A stretch of DNA of 64,000 nucleotides from RPQJ01 sp963696545. Lineage in GTDB: Bacteria > Pseudomonadota > Gammaproteobacteria > Steroidobacterales > Steroidobacteraceae. The stretch covers positions 613,104 through 677,103 of the forward strand of contig CAVOKQ010000012.1 in NCBI GenBank assembly GCA_963696545.1, in the 5' to 3' direction. Shown in pieces: positions 42,102 to 51,300 of this stretch; position 1 is the stretch's first letter, and each line of letters opens with the position of its first letter. Both the position numbers and the translations under genes were made by a program. The notes under the pieces are model-generated. The model did no database searches, had not been told where the DNA came from, and worked only from the letters and a program-made list of their open reading frames with translations.

Positions 42102-43136
42102 ATGACCGCCGGGCTCACCATTGCCGTGGACGCCATGAGTGGCGACCACGGCGCCGAAGTCGCCGTTCCCGCGGCGCTCGATGTCCTCGCTGCGACCCAC
42201 GACCTGCGGCTGATCCTCGTCGGCCGCGGCGATGTCGTGCGCCCGCTGGTCGGCGAACCGCTGCCCGCACGCTGCACGCTGGTCGAGGCGAGCGAGGTCG
42301 TCGGCATGGACGAGCGTCCGCAGGATGCCGTCCGTCGCAAGAAAGACTCGTCGATGCGCGTCGCGATCAACCTCGTCAAGAAGGGCGAGGCTGCGGCGTG
42401 CATTTCGGCCGGCAACACCGGTGCGCTGCTCGCAACGGCGCGCTTCGTGCTCGGCATGATTCCCGGCATCGACCGGCCCGCGATCGTCTCGATGGTACCG
42501 GCGGCCCACGGCCACACCGTCATGCTCGACCTCGGCGCGAACCCGGACTGCACGGCCGAGCACCTCGTGCAGTTCGCAGTGATGGGCTCGATCATCGCCG
42601 CCGACCTGCACGACACCGAGCGTCCGCGCGTGGGACTGCTCAACATCGGCGAGGAAGACATCAAGGGTACCGACGAGATCCGCGAGGCCCATCGGCGACT
42701 CGCGGCCGCGCCGATGATCAACTACGCGGGTTTCGTCGAGGGCGACAAGATCTTCTCCGGCGCCGTGGACGTGGTGGTGACCGACGGCTTCACCGGCAAC
42801 GTCGCGCTGAAGACGATGGAAGGCGCCGCGCGGTTCATCGGCAGCGTGATGAAGGAAGAGTTCACGCGTGGTCCGCTGCGCAAGGCCGGGGCGCTCGCGG
42901 CCGCGCCTGCGCTGAATGCGCTGAAGGGCCGGCTCGATCCGAGTGCCTACAACGGCGCGAGCATGGTCGGGCTCGCCGGCGTGGTGATCAAGAGTCACGG
43001 TGGCGCGAGCCGCGCCGCGTTCGCAAACGCGGTTCGCGTCGCGATCGCCGAGGCGCGCAAGGGCGTGCCGGGGCAGATCGGCGAGCTGATGTCGCGCGTC
43101 GCCGCGACCAATCTTCCCGCGGACCCGGCCGGCTGA
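42102..43136 (+). CDS. plsX: phosphate acyltransferase PlsX
   Basis: A 344-residue enzyme that makes acyl-phosphate from acyl-ACP for phospholipid synthesis. AVDAMSGDHGAEVAVPAA at the N-terminus, then SAGNTGALLATA and DGFTGNVALKTMEG are family motifs. In many relatives plsX is followed by fabH, fabD, fabG and acpP; here a minus-strand DUF1232 gene follows only four bases later, so the fatty-acid cluster is elsewhere. Confidence 0.97.
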   Translation: MTAGLTIAVDAMSGDHGAEVAVPAALDVLAATHDLRLILVGRGDVVRPLVGEPLPARCTLVEASEVVGMDERPQDAVRRKKDSSMRVAINLVKKGEAAACISAGNTGALLATARFVLGMIPGIDRPAIVSMVPAAHGHTVMLDLGANPDCTAEHLVQFAVMGSIIAADLHDTERPRVGLLNIGEEDIKGTDEIREAHRRLAAAPMINYAGFVEGDKIFSGAVDVVVTDGFTGNVALKTMEGAARFIGSVMKEEFTRGPLRKAGALAAAPALNALKGRLDPSAYNGASMVGLAGVVIKSHGGASRAAFANAVRVAIAEARKGVPGQIGELMSRVAATNLPADPAG

Positions 43137-43140
43137 ACCG

Positions 43141-43683
43141 TCAGCCCGTCCCGCGTCGCCGGTCGTCCTTGCGGCGGCGCTGCATCCTCCCAACCAGCTG
43201 AGCCCGCCTGCGCTCGAGCTTTGCCGCCAGCGTCGCCGCGTCGCGCTTCAGCAGCAGCCGTTTCGGCAGCGACTTGCGGTAGCTGCGGAAGTCTTCGTAG
43301 GCGTCGATCTCGTGCCGCAGCTCGCGGAAGGCGAGCTCGATCATTACCGCGTCGTCCAGCAGGCCGATGCCCGGGATGTCGTCGGGGATGATGTCCTCCG
43401 GGTCGCACAGGTAGGCGAGGGCGGCGAGCACCGGGCTGCGCTCCTCGTCATCGAGCTTCCAGTCTGCGTCGGACAGCATCGCGAGCAGCGTCTCCAGCTT
43501 TTCGAGCCGGGCAGTGACGAAGTCGGGCAGGTCGGCGCGCCGCAGCTGCGCGATCAGTTCGGTGGCGGCGCCCAGGATCTCGTCGTCGTCGGCGATCCCG
43601 ACGGATTCGCGGGCCCGACGCAATTCGCGCCGGAAGTGCTTCAGGTCGCGATCCGACAGTTCGATCGTGAGCTTGTAGGACAT
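43141..43683 (-). CDS. DUF1232 domain protein
   Basis: A 180-residue protein. The DUF1232 (YkvA-like) core is in the middle: LAALAYLCDPEDIIPDDIPG followed by LLDDAVMIELAFREL. The N-terminal 60 residues are charged and probably helical; the C-terminal 35 residues are strongly basic. The family is often membrane-associated; here the hydrophobic part is short. Function unknown. Confidence 0.85.
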   Translation of the reverse strand: MSYKLTIELSDRDLKHFRRELRRARESVGIADDDEILGAATELIAQLRRADLPDFVTARLEKLETLLAMLSDADWKLDDEERSPVLAALAYLCDPEDIIPDDIPGIGLLDDAVMIELAFRELRHEIDAYEDFRSYRKSLPKRLLLKRDAATLAAKLERRRAQLVGRMQRRRKDDRRRGTG

Positions 43684-43788
43684 GGAACCCCCTCCCGGCC
43701 GCGAAGGCTATAGGCCGGACCGCCGCCCGGTCAACGCGGGGCCCTGCGAGTGGGTAGAATGCGCGCTCCTCGGTCAGGGTTGCACGGA

Positions 43789-44745
43789 ATGTATCGCGCA
43801 GTGGTCGGCATCGGTCGGAAGGTCGTCGCAGCGGGGCTGCTGCTGGTCGCAGCGGCCGCACCCGCCGCGGAGTACGTACTGCCGGCCAACGGCGACACCG
43901 TGATCGGCAGCAACACCAGCGTGATCGCGGCGCACGAGGACACGCTGTTCGACGTCGCCCGACGCAATAGCGTCGGCTACGACGAGATCCTCGTGGCCAA
44001 CCCGGGTGTCGACCCGTGGATGCCGGGCGAGGGCACCGAGATCCTGATTCCGGCGCGCTACATCCTCCCTGACGCGCCGCGCGAGGGCGTCGTCGTCAAC
44101 CTCCCCGAGCACCGGATGTACTACTACCCGCCGGCGAAGAAGGGCGAGCCGCGAGTGGTGCGCACCTACCCGATCAGCACGGCGAAGATGGACTGGAATA
44201 CGCCGATCGGCGTGACAAAGATCGTCACCAAGGAGAAGCGGCCGAACTGGTATCCGCCGGAGTCGGTGCTCAGGGAACACGCGGAGCGTGGCGATCCGCT
44301 GCCGAAGGTCGTGCCACCGGGCCCCGATAACCCGCTGGGCGAATACAAGATGCGGCTCGGCATTCCCGGCGGGGCCTACCTGATCCACGGTACGAACAAG
44401 CCTGCGGGGGTCGGCATGCAGGTGACGCACGGCTGCATCCGCATGTATCCCGAGGACGTCGAGGAGCTCTTCGGGCTGGTCTCGATAGGCACCAAGGTGA
44501 ACCTGATCGACCAGACCACGAAGGTCGGCTGGCAGCGCGGCACGCTGTACATGGAGCGTCACGCGCCGCTCGAAGGCACCGACGACCCGACCCATGGCGA
44601 TCCCGCGGAGATGACCGCGCTGATCACCTCCGCCGCGGCCGGGCACAGCGTGGAAATCGACTGGTCAGGCGCGCAGCGCGCGTTCCTGCAGGCAACCGGC
44701 GTGCCGGTGCCGCTGTCGCGTCCGGTTCGCGCCGCGCGGCAGTAA
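43789..44745 (+). CDS. L,D-transpeptidase with LysM-like domain (ErfK/YbiS family)
   Basis: A 318-residue exported enzyme. Residues 1-24 are a signal peptide; a LysM-like domain spans about 35-85 (AAHEDTLFDVARRNSVGYDE and ending GTEILIPARYILP); the YkuD catalytic domain spans about 90-225 with HGTNKPAGVGMQVTHGCIRM, where His and Cys are catalytic. The usual Ser before HGC is Thr. E. coli ErfK/YbiS enzymes of this layout attach Lpp to peptidoglycan, and an Lpp-like lipoprotein gene lies just downstream on the other strand. A C-terminal extension of about 80 residues follows the catalytic domain. Confidence 0.93.
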   Translation: MYRAVVGIGRKVVAAGLLLVAAAAPAAEYVLPANGDTVIGSNTSVIAAHEDTLFDVARRNSVGYDEILVANPGVDPWMPGEGTEILIPARYILPDAPREGVVVNLPEHRMYYYPPAKKGEPRVVRTYPISTAKMDWNTPIGVTKIVTKEKRPNWYPPESVLREHAERGDPLPKVVPPGPDNPLGEYKMRLGIPGGAYLIHGTNKPAGVGMQVTHGCIRMYPEDVEELFGLVSIGTKVNLIDQTTKVGWQRGTLYMERHAPLEGTDDPTHGDPAEMTALITSAAAGHSVEIDWSGAQRAFLQATGVPVPLSRPVRAARQ

Positions 44746-44771
44746 CTCCCGAACGGAACGCACAAAAGAAA

Positions 44772-44794
44772 ACGCCGCGGGGTTGCCGCGGCGT
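44772..44794. terminator. bidirectional rho-independent terminator
   Basis: A perfect nine-base stem (ACGCCGCGG / CCGCGGCGT) with a five-base loop, preceded by AAAAGAAA and followed by CTTCGTT. It sits between the convergent L,D-transpeptidase and lipoprotein genes and can serve both, since the A-rich side gives a T-rich tail on the minus strand. Confidence 0.85.
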
Positions 44795-44826
44795 CTTCGT
44801 TCGAACAGCGAGTGATCGCCGTACGA

Positions 44827-45138
44827 TTACTTGCCCATCGACTTCTGGAACGCGCGATCGATCTTCTCGCTGTTCGCGTCGCAGCAAGCCTGCGCGGCCT
44901 TGGCGGCCTGCAGAGCCTGGTTGGCGGCGCTCGACGCCGAGTTGGCAGCCGACGAGGCAGCGGAAGCAGCGGCGTTGGCCGAGTCAGCAGCGGCCTTGGC
45001 GGCGGCGGCTTCCTGGGCGGCAGCCTTGATGGCGGCGTCGGCCGAGGCGACGTGCTCGTTGAACTTGCTCTCGCTGACGCAGCCGGCGAGGGCAACGGTG
45101 GCGGCGGCGGCGACGAGGATCTTGGCGATGGTCTTCAT
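44827..45138 (-). CDS. Lpp/OprI-like alanine-zipper murein lipoprotein
   Basis: A 103-residue lipoprotein. MKTIAKILVAAAATVALAGC is a type II signal with lipobox LAGC and Cys20 as the lipidated residue. The mature part is mostly heptads of Ala with Ser/Asn, predicting a long coiled coil of the alanine-zipper kind as in Lpp and OprI, and the protein ends in Lys, the residue that is joined to peptidoglycan in Lpp. Two further Cys (ACCDAN) near residue 86 are unusual. GGGAAGAAC precedes the ATG. Its partner is probably the L,D-transpeptidase encoded on the other side of the terminator. Confidence 0.85.
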   Translation of the reverse strand: MKTIAKILVAAAATVALAGCVSESKFNEHVASADAAIKAAAQEAAAAKAAADSANAAASAASSAANSASSAANQALQAAKAAQACCDANSEKIDRAFQKSMGK

Positions 45139-45335
45139 TAGTTCTTCCCTTGTGGTTGGATAGTGACTTGCCGAATGAGGCCGATTGAAAACCGTCCGCG
45201 CCGTAATCCGCACGGGGACGTAAGACAATCGAGCACGCGGATGCTACTCCATCCATCGTGGATGTAAAAGCACCGGGAACATTCGACGCCGGCGCACAGG
45301 CTGGAGGCGAGATTCGTTCCGGATCGATACGGCGC

Positions 45336-45364
45336 TTGCAATCCGGGGTGTTGCTGTATATAAA
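45336..45364 (+). promoter_or_regulatory. lexA promoter
   Basis: TTGCAA at 45336-45341 and TATAAA at 45359-45364 with a 17-base spacer. The first LexA box covers the -10 hexamer and the second covers the expected start point, so LexA binding would block it. Confidence 0.7.
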
Positions 45365-45369
45365 AACAG
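45354..45369. promoter_or_regulatory. SOS (LexA) box 1
   Basis: CTGTATATAAAAACAG matches the gammaproteobacterial consensus CTGT-N8-ACAG with a T/A-rich centre. It overlaps the -10 box of lexA. Confidence 0.9.
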
Positions 45370-45372
45370 CTA

Positions 45373-45388
45373 CTGTGAATTCATACAG
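45373..45388. promoter_or_regulatory. SOS (LexA) box 2
   Basis: CTGTGAATTCATACAG, a second CTGT-N8-ACAG site 19 bases downstream of box 1 (start to start) and eight bases before the lexA ATG. Tandem boxes also precede E. coli lexA and give tight autoregulation. Confidence 0.88.
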
Positions 45389-45396
45389 GAGCTGCC

Positions 45397-46014
45397 ATGG
45401 ACGACCTTACCCCGCGCCAGAAACAGGTCCTGCGCTTCATCCAGGACGCCGTAACCCAGCAGGGCATGCCGCCCACCCGCGCCGAGATCGCAGAGGCGCT
45501 CGGCTTTCGCTCGGCCAACGCGGCCGAGGAGCACCTGCGCGCCCTGCAGCGCAAGGGGGTACTCGAGTTGCGGCCCGGCACCTCGCGCGGCATCCAGTTG
45601 CGCGACTCGCTGCGCGAACAGATGGGCCTGCCGCTGATCGGCCGGGTCGCCGCCGGCCGGCCGATCCTCGCCGAGGAAAACATCGAGGCCCACTACCAGA
45701 TCGACCCGCAGCTCTTCCAGCCGCGGCCGCACTACCTGCTCAAGGTGCGCGGCATGAGCATGAAGAACATCGGCATCCTCGATGGCGACCTCGTTGCCGT
45801 GCATCGCACGCCCGAAGTGCGCAATCGCCAGATCGTCGTGGCGCGCCTCGAGAACGAGGTGACGGTAAAGCGTTACCGCCAGGAAGGCACCGTCGTGTGG
45901 CTGTTGCCCGAGAACCTGGACTTCGAGCCGTTGCGCGTCGACCTGAAGCACGAGTCGCTGATCATCGAGGGCGTGGTGGTCGGCGTGGTGCGGCAGGAGG
46001 CGGGCCGGGCGTGA
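45397..46014 (+). CDS. lexA: LexA repressor
   Basis: A 205-residue SOS repressor and self-cleaving protease. The N-terminal winged helix has TPRQKQVLRFIQDAV and PTRAEIAEALGFRSANAAEEHL, close to E. coli LexA, which agrees with the CTGT-N8-ACAG boxes upstream. The cleavage site is the Ala-Gly in RVAAGRP; the catalytic Ser is in RGMSMKNIGI and the Lys in EVTVKRYR. It is the first gene of an operon with imuA, imuB and dnaE2, so damage would induce the whole mutasome. Confidence 0.97.
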   Translation: MDDLTPRQKQVLRFIQDAVTQQGMPPTRAEIAEALGFRSANAAEEHLRALQRKGVLELRPGTSRGIQLRDSLREQMGLPLIGRVAAGRPILAEENIEAHYQIDPQLFQPRPHYLLKVRGMSMKNIGILDGDLVAVHRTPEVRNRQIVVARLENEVTVKRYRQEGTVVWLLPENLDFEPLRVDLKHESLIIEGVVVGVVRQEAGRA

Positions 46015-46021
46015 GGGCGGC

Positions 46022-46106
46022 AGAAAGAGAGCAGTGAGTAGTGAGCAGCGGATAGTGAAAAGCGTCCGCAGCCTGCTTTCTCTTCCTATCCACTATCCAC
46101 TTCCTG
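46022..46106. repeat. imperfect inverted/tandem repeat tract between lexA and imuA
   Basis: The 94-base gap contains GTGAGTAGTGAG and GGATAGTG on the plus strand and the complement (two overlapping copies of CTATCCACTATCCAC) on the other arm, plus a looser pair AGAGAGCAG / CTGCTTTCTCT. It could fold as an imperfect hairpin. Similar GTGGATAGTG tracts are known between genes in some gammaproteobacteria; whether this is a dispersed family cannot be told from one copy. Confidence 0.45.
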
Positions 46107-46108
46107 CC

Positions 46109-46753
46109 ATGTCCTCCTTCGACGACCTGCTGCGTCGCCCCGACATCTGGCGTGCGAGGGAGCAGGGTGGCACGACGACACAGCCGCCGGGCCGGCCCAC
46201 CGGATACGCCGTGCTCGATCGTTGCCTGCCAGGCGGCGGCTGGCCCGCACAGGGACTGATCGAGATCCTCACTGACCGCCACGGCGTCGGCGAACTGAGC
46301 CTGCTGATGCCCGCTCTTGCCGCGTTGAGCCACGATGAACGCGGCGAGGGCTGGCTCGCCTGGATCGCGCCGCCTTACCAGCCTTATGCGCCTGCGCTCG
46401 CCGCCTGCGGCATCGACGTGCGTCGCCTGCTGATCGTGCGTGGGCAAGCGCCCGAATGGGCGATGGAGCAGGCATTGCGCTCGGGGGCCTGCAGTGCCGT
46501 GCTCGGCTGGGCTGCATTCCGCGATCACCAGGGGCTGCGCCGGCTGCAACTCGCTGCCGAGCAGTCGCGCAGCATGGCGGTGCTGTTCCGTAAGCTGAGT
46601 GATGCCAGCGAGCCGTCACCCGCGGTGCTGCGCATCGCGCTCGAATCGAGCGGCAATGGTCTCGCGGCGCGCATCGTCAAGAGTCGCGGCGGAAGACCGG
46701 CGATGGTGCAACTCGGCTGGCTCCATCCCGCGGCGCAAGCCGCCGCACACTGA
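46109..46753 (+). CDS. imuA: translesion DNA synthesis-associated protein ImuA
   Basis: A 214-residue SulA/RecA-like protein. GRPTGYAVLDRCLPGGGWPAQGLIEIL is the ImuA N-terminal hallmark, followed by WIAPPYQPYAPAL and a later ESSGNGLAARIVKSRGGRPA. Together with ImuB and DnaE2 it forms the mutasome used in damage-induced mutagenesis in many proteobacteria without UmuDC. The start at ATG 46109 is preferred; the open frame reaches 46034 within the repeat tract without similarity. Confidence 0.92.
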   Translation: MSSFDDLLRRPDIWRAREQGGTTTQPPGRPTGYAVLDRCLPGGGWPAQGLIEILTDRHGVGELSLLMPALAALSHDERGEGWLAWIAPPYQPYAPALAACGIDVRRLLIVRGQAPEWAMEQALRSGACSAVLGWAAFRDHQGLRRLQLAAEQSRSMAVLFRKLSDASEPSPAVLRIALESSGNGLAARIVKSRGGRPAMVQLGWLHPAAQAAAH

Positions 46754-46755
46754 CC

Positions 46756-48371
46756 ATGCCGTTGCCCGTGAAGCGTCGGGCCGCGCCCGGGGTCTCCCAG
46801 TCGGCCGTGACGGTACGCGAGCGGCCGCGGTTGCGGCCGGCGCTCGGTGGAGGCCGCGGCTCGAACGTGCCGGCCCACGCCGTGGCGACGAGCCGCGAAC
46901 TCTGGCTCGCGATTCACCTGCCGCACTACGTGCTCGAGTCGTTGCGCTGGCGTGCGGCAGGCATGGGGGCGGCTGAGACACAGTCGCGGGCTCCCTGCGT
47001 CGTCGTGAACCTGGAGGACGGTGCAAAGGTGGTCTGCGCCTGCGACGCCGAGGCAATAGCCTCCGGCATCACCTGCGGCATGGCGCTCAACTCGGCGCTG
47101 GCGCTGCTGCCGTCGCTCGACGTGCGGGTGCGCAACGTCGTCGAAGAGCGCGCGCTGCTCGAAGCCATTGCCACGCTCGCAATCGGGTTTACTCCGCGCG
47201 TCGCACTCGAGCCGCCCGATGCGGTACTGCTCGAGGTGCGCGGCAGCCTCAGGCTGTTCGGTGGCGTGCGACGCCTGCTCGCGCTCGTGCGCGAGCGGAT
47301 GCAGTCGCTGGGTGTCGAACCGCTGCTCGCACTCGCACCCACGCCGCTGGCCTCGCTCTGGTTCGCGCGGACCGGCACAGAGGTTGCACTGCGCAAGCGG
47401 GAAGGGCTCGCGAGCCGCCTTGCGCCGCTGCCGCTCGCCTGCGCGCGCTGGCCTTCGATGAGCCTGCAGTCGCTCGCCACCATGGGCGTGCGCACGATCG
47501 GCGATTGCCTGCGGCTGCCGCGGGACGGTTTCTCGCGCCGGTTTGCGCCGCCGATGCTGCGTGTGCTCGACCGCGCGGTGGGCCGCGAGCCCGACCCGCG
47601 TGCTTCGTTCGCGCCGCGCGAGCGCTTCAGTGCACGCCGCGAACTCGAGCCCGAGATCGCCGACACGGCGCGGCTCGGACTCGTCATCGAGCCGTTGCTC
47701 GCGCAGCTGTGCGCGTTCCTCCGGCTCCGCGGGCGCGCCGTGGATGCGCTCGACCTCGCGCTGCTGCACCGTGACGCGCCGGCGACGCGCGTGCGACTGC
47801 GGTTCGTCGAGCCTGCCACGCAGGCCGACCGGATCGCCGTGCTGCTGCGCGAGCACCTCGCCCGCACCGAACTGCCGGGGCCCGTGCGTGCCCTGCGGCT
47901 GCGCAGCGGCCCGCTGGCCGAAGCGGGTGCGGCCGCTGGTGATCTCTTCGCGAGGGACTCGCGGCGCACAGCGGGTGTTCCACAACTCGTCGAGCGGTTG
48001 CGCGCGCGCCTCGGCACGGACGCCGTGCATGGGATTCGTCTCGTGCCGGAGCATCGGCCCGAGTCGGCGTGGGGACATTGTCCTTTTTCCCGTTGCCCAG
48101 CGCGGCAGATGGAAAAAAAGAGAATGTCCCCTCTTCACGTCCATTGTGGCTGCTCACGGCACCACAGCGGCTCGACGGAGGCGAGTGCCCGCGCTACGAG
48201 GGACCGCTCGAGATCGAGGAAGGCCCCGAGCGCATCGAGTCGGGCTGGTGGGACGGCCACGACGTGCGGCGCGATTACTACGTGGCCCGCACTGCCGCCG
48301 GCGTGCGCCTGTGGGTGTTTCGCGAGCGGCGCGCGGAGGGTGGCTGGTTCCTGCACGGCGTGTTCGGCTGA
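46756..48371 (+). CDS. imuB: ImuB, Y-family-like mutasome hub (frame changes at a palindromic insert)
   Basis: A catalytically reduced Y-family polymerase that bridges DnaE2, ImuA and the beta clamp. The first 430 codons (frame from 46756) have WLAIHLPHYVLESL near the start, then the palm region (EPPDAVLLEVRGSLRLFGGV) and the little-finger part; the final 80 codons, in the other frame, are the C-terminal DUF6504-type segment (GPERIESGWWDG and VRRDYYVARTAAGVRLWVF). The change takes place inside a 61-base palindrome at 48071-48131. Both frames are open through the palindrome, and one more T in its left arm would restore both symmetry and the reading frame. Starts two bases after imuA. Confidence 0.88.
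48071..48131. repeat. REP/MITE-like palindromic element inserted in imuB
   Basis: The 61 bases begin with GGGGACATTGTCCTTTTTCC and end with its near-complement GGAAAAAAAGAG-AATGTCCCC. Outer arms of 20 and 21 bases differ by two mismatches and one T/A, and a small inner stem TGCC/GGCA closes the loop. GGGGACA-type terminal arms resemble palindromes associated with REP-type transposases in Pseudomonadota. It lies in the variable linker before the last ImuB segment. No target-site duplication is obvious, and no second copy was noticed in the window. Confidence 0.75.
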
Positions 48372-48378
48372 GCCGCAG

Positions 48379-51300
48379 ATGGGATACGCCGAGCTGCACT
48401 GCCTGACGAATTTCAGCTTCCTCCGTGGCGCGTCGCATCCGGAAGAACTGGTCGCGCGTGCCGCCGCGCTCGGCTACGAAGCGCTCGCGATCACCGACGA
48501 GTGCTCCGTCGCGGGCACCGTGCGTGCGCACGTCGTGGCGAAGGAGCACGGCCTGCGCATCCTGGTCGGCAGCGAGTTGCGTCTCGTGGACGGCCTGCGC
48601 TGCGTGCTGCTCGCCACCGACCGTCGCGGCTACGGCCAGCTCTGCCGGCTGATCACGCGGGCGCGGCGCGCGGCGGCGAAGGGCGCGTACAGGCTCGAGC
48701 GACGCGACTTCGAGTCGGGCAGTGAGCTGATCACTTCCGACTGTCTCGCCCTCTGGCTCCCATCGCCCCGTCCCGACCCGGCCGAGGCCGCGTGGCTCGC
48801 CTCGATCTTCCCGGGCCGGCTGTGGATCTCGGTCGAGTTGCTCACCACCGGGCAGGACCGGCGACGGCTCGCCTCATTGCAGCAGATCGGCCGCACGCTC
48901 GGCCTGCCGCTCGTGGCGGCGGGCGACGTGCACATGCACGTGCGGGGCCGACGCGCGCTGCAGGACGTGCTCACGGCCACGCGCCTCTGCACGACCGTCG
49001 ATCGCGCCGGTTACGCGCTGCACCCGAACGGCGAGCGCCACCTGAGGCCGCGCGCGAGGCTCGAGGAGATCTATCCGCCGGAACTGCTCGCCGCGACGCT
49101 CGACGTCGTCGCGCGCTGCCGCTTCTCGCTCGATGAGCTGCGCTACGAGTATCCGCGCGAGATCGTGCCCGAAGGCGAGACGCCGTCGAGCTGGTTGCGG
49201 CGGCTCACGGAACAGGGCGAGCGGCGACGCTGGCCGCAAGGCACGCCCGGGCCAGCGCGTCCGGCTGATCGAGCACGAGCTCGAGCTGATCGCGGAACTC
49301 GGCTACGAGGCGTACTTCCTCACCGTGCACGACATCGTGGGCTTCGCCCGCTCGCGGGGAATCCTCTGCCAGGGCCGCGGCTCGGCGGCCAACTCCGCGG
49401 TTTGCTTCTGCCTCGGCATCACCGCGGTCGACCCGGCGCGGATGTCGCTGCTGTTCGAGCGGTTCATCTCGCGCGAGCGCAACGAGCCGCCCGACATCGA
49501 CGTGGACTTCGAGCACGAGCGGCGCGAGGAGGTGATCCAGTACATCTATGCGAAATACGGCCGGGATCGCGCGGCGCTGACCGCGAGGTGATCTGCTACC
49601 GGCCGCGCAGCGCGCTCCGCGACGTGGCGAAGGCGCTCGGCCTCGACGCGTTGCAGGTGAACGCACTCGCCCGCTCGATGCAGTGGTGGGACGGCTCGAC
49701 ATCGACGCAGACGCGCGTGCGCGAGGCGGGCCTCGATCCCGCGAGCCCGGTGCTGGCGCGCGTCATCACGCTCGCACGTTCGCTGCTCGGCTTCCCGCGG
49801 CATCTCTCGCAGCACGTCGGCGGCTTCGTGATCGCGCGCGACCTGCTCGAAGAGCTCGTGCCGATCGAGAACGCGGCGATGCGGGATCGCACGGTGATCC
49901 AATGGGACAAGGACGACCTCGACGCGCTCGGCCTGCTCAAGGTGGACGTGCTCGGCCTCGGCATGCTTGCGGCGATCCGCCGGGCATTCGGTCTCGTCGA
50001 GCAGTTCAGTGGCACGCGCTGGACGCTCGCGAGTGTGCCGGCCGAGGACCCGGCGGTGTACGAGATGATCGCCACGGCGACACGATGGGTGTGTTCCAGA
50101 TCGAGTCGCGGGCGCAGATGGCGATGCTGCCGCGACTCCGGCCGCGCGTCGTTCTACGACCTCGTGATCGAGGTGGCGATCATCCGTCCCGGACCGATCC
50201 AGGGCGACATGGTGCACCCGTACCTGCGCCGCCGCAGCGGGCTCGAGCCGGTGACCTACCCGAGTGCCGAGGTCGAGGGCGTGCTGCGCCGCACGCTCGG
50301 CGTGCCGATCTTCCAGGAGCAGGTGATGCAGCTGGCGGTGGTGGCCGCCGGGTTCACGCCGGGCGAGGCCGACCAGTTGCGACGTGCGATGGCCGCGTGG
50401 AAGCGCAAGGGCGGGCTCGGCCACTTCGAGGAGCGCCTGATCCGCGGCATGCGCGAGCGCGGCTACGCCGAGGAGTTCGCGAAACAGATCTTCCGGCAGA
50501 TCCTGCGGGTTCGGCGAGTACGGCTTCCCGGAGTCGCACGCCGCGAGTTTCGCACTGCTCGTCTACGTGTCGGCGTGGCTGAAGCGCCATCAGCCAGCGG
50601 CGTTCACGGCGGCGCTGATCAACAGCCAGCCGATGGGTTTCTACGCCCCGTCGCAGCTCGTGCAGGACGCGCGTCGCCACGGCGTCGAGGTCCGCCCGGT
50701 GGACGCGCGCGTAAGCGACTGGGACTGCACGATCGAACGCAGCGAGGGCGGGGTCGGAGCTCTGCGCCTCGGCCTGCGGCTGGTCAGGGGGCTATCGGAG
50801 GAGGCTGCGCTGCGCCTGGTCGCGGTCCGCGCCGGGGAAGGGTTCTCGAGCGTGCAGCAACTGGCCGGCGGGCCCGGTTCGACCGTCGCGAGCTCGGCTG
50901 CCTCGCCGCGGCCGGTGCGCTCGAGGGCTTTGCGGGGCACCGTCACCGTGCGGCCTGGAACGTGGCCGGCGTCGAGGCGCCGCTGCCGATCCTCCCGCAG
51001 CTGCAGATCGCCGAAGGAATCCCGATGTTGCGTGCGCCGCGCGAAGGCGAGGACATCGCTGCCGACTATGTGCACACGGGCCTGACGTTGCGGCGCCACC
51101 CACTCGCGCTGCTGCGCACGAGGCTCGAGTCGCGCGGCATCCTGACCGCCGCGCAGCTGCGCGAGCGGCCGCACGGCACGGCGGTGCGCACGGCCGGGCT
51201 CGTGATCACTCGCCAGCGGCCGGGCAGCGCGCAGGGCGTCACGTTCGTCACGCTCGAGGACGAGACCGGGTACGTCAACCTGATCGTGTGGAGGAACATC

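Noticed and set aside
41117..42721. A 534-codon minus-strand open frame across maf, yceD, rpmF and plsX
   Set aside because: It covers four well-supported genes; only the maf frame, which is different, is real on this strand.
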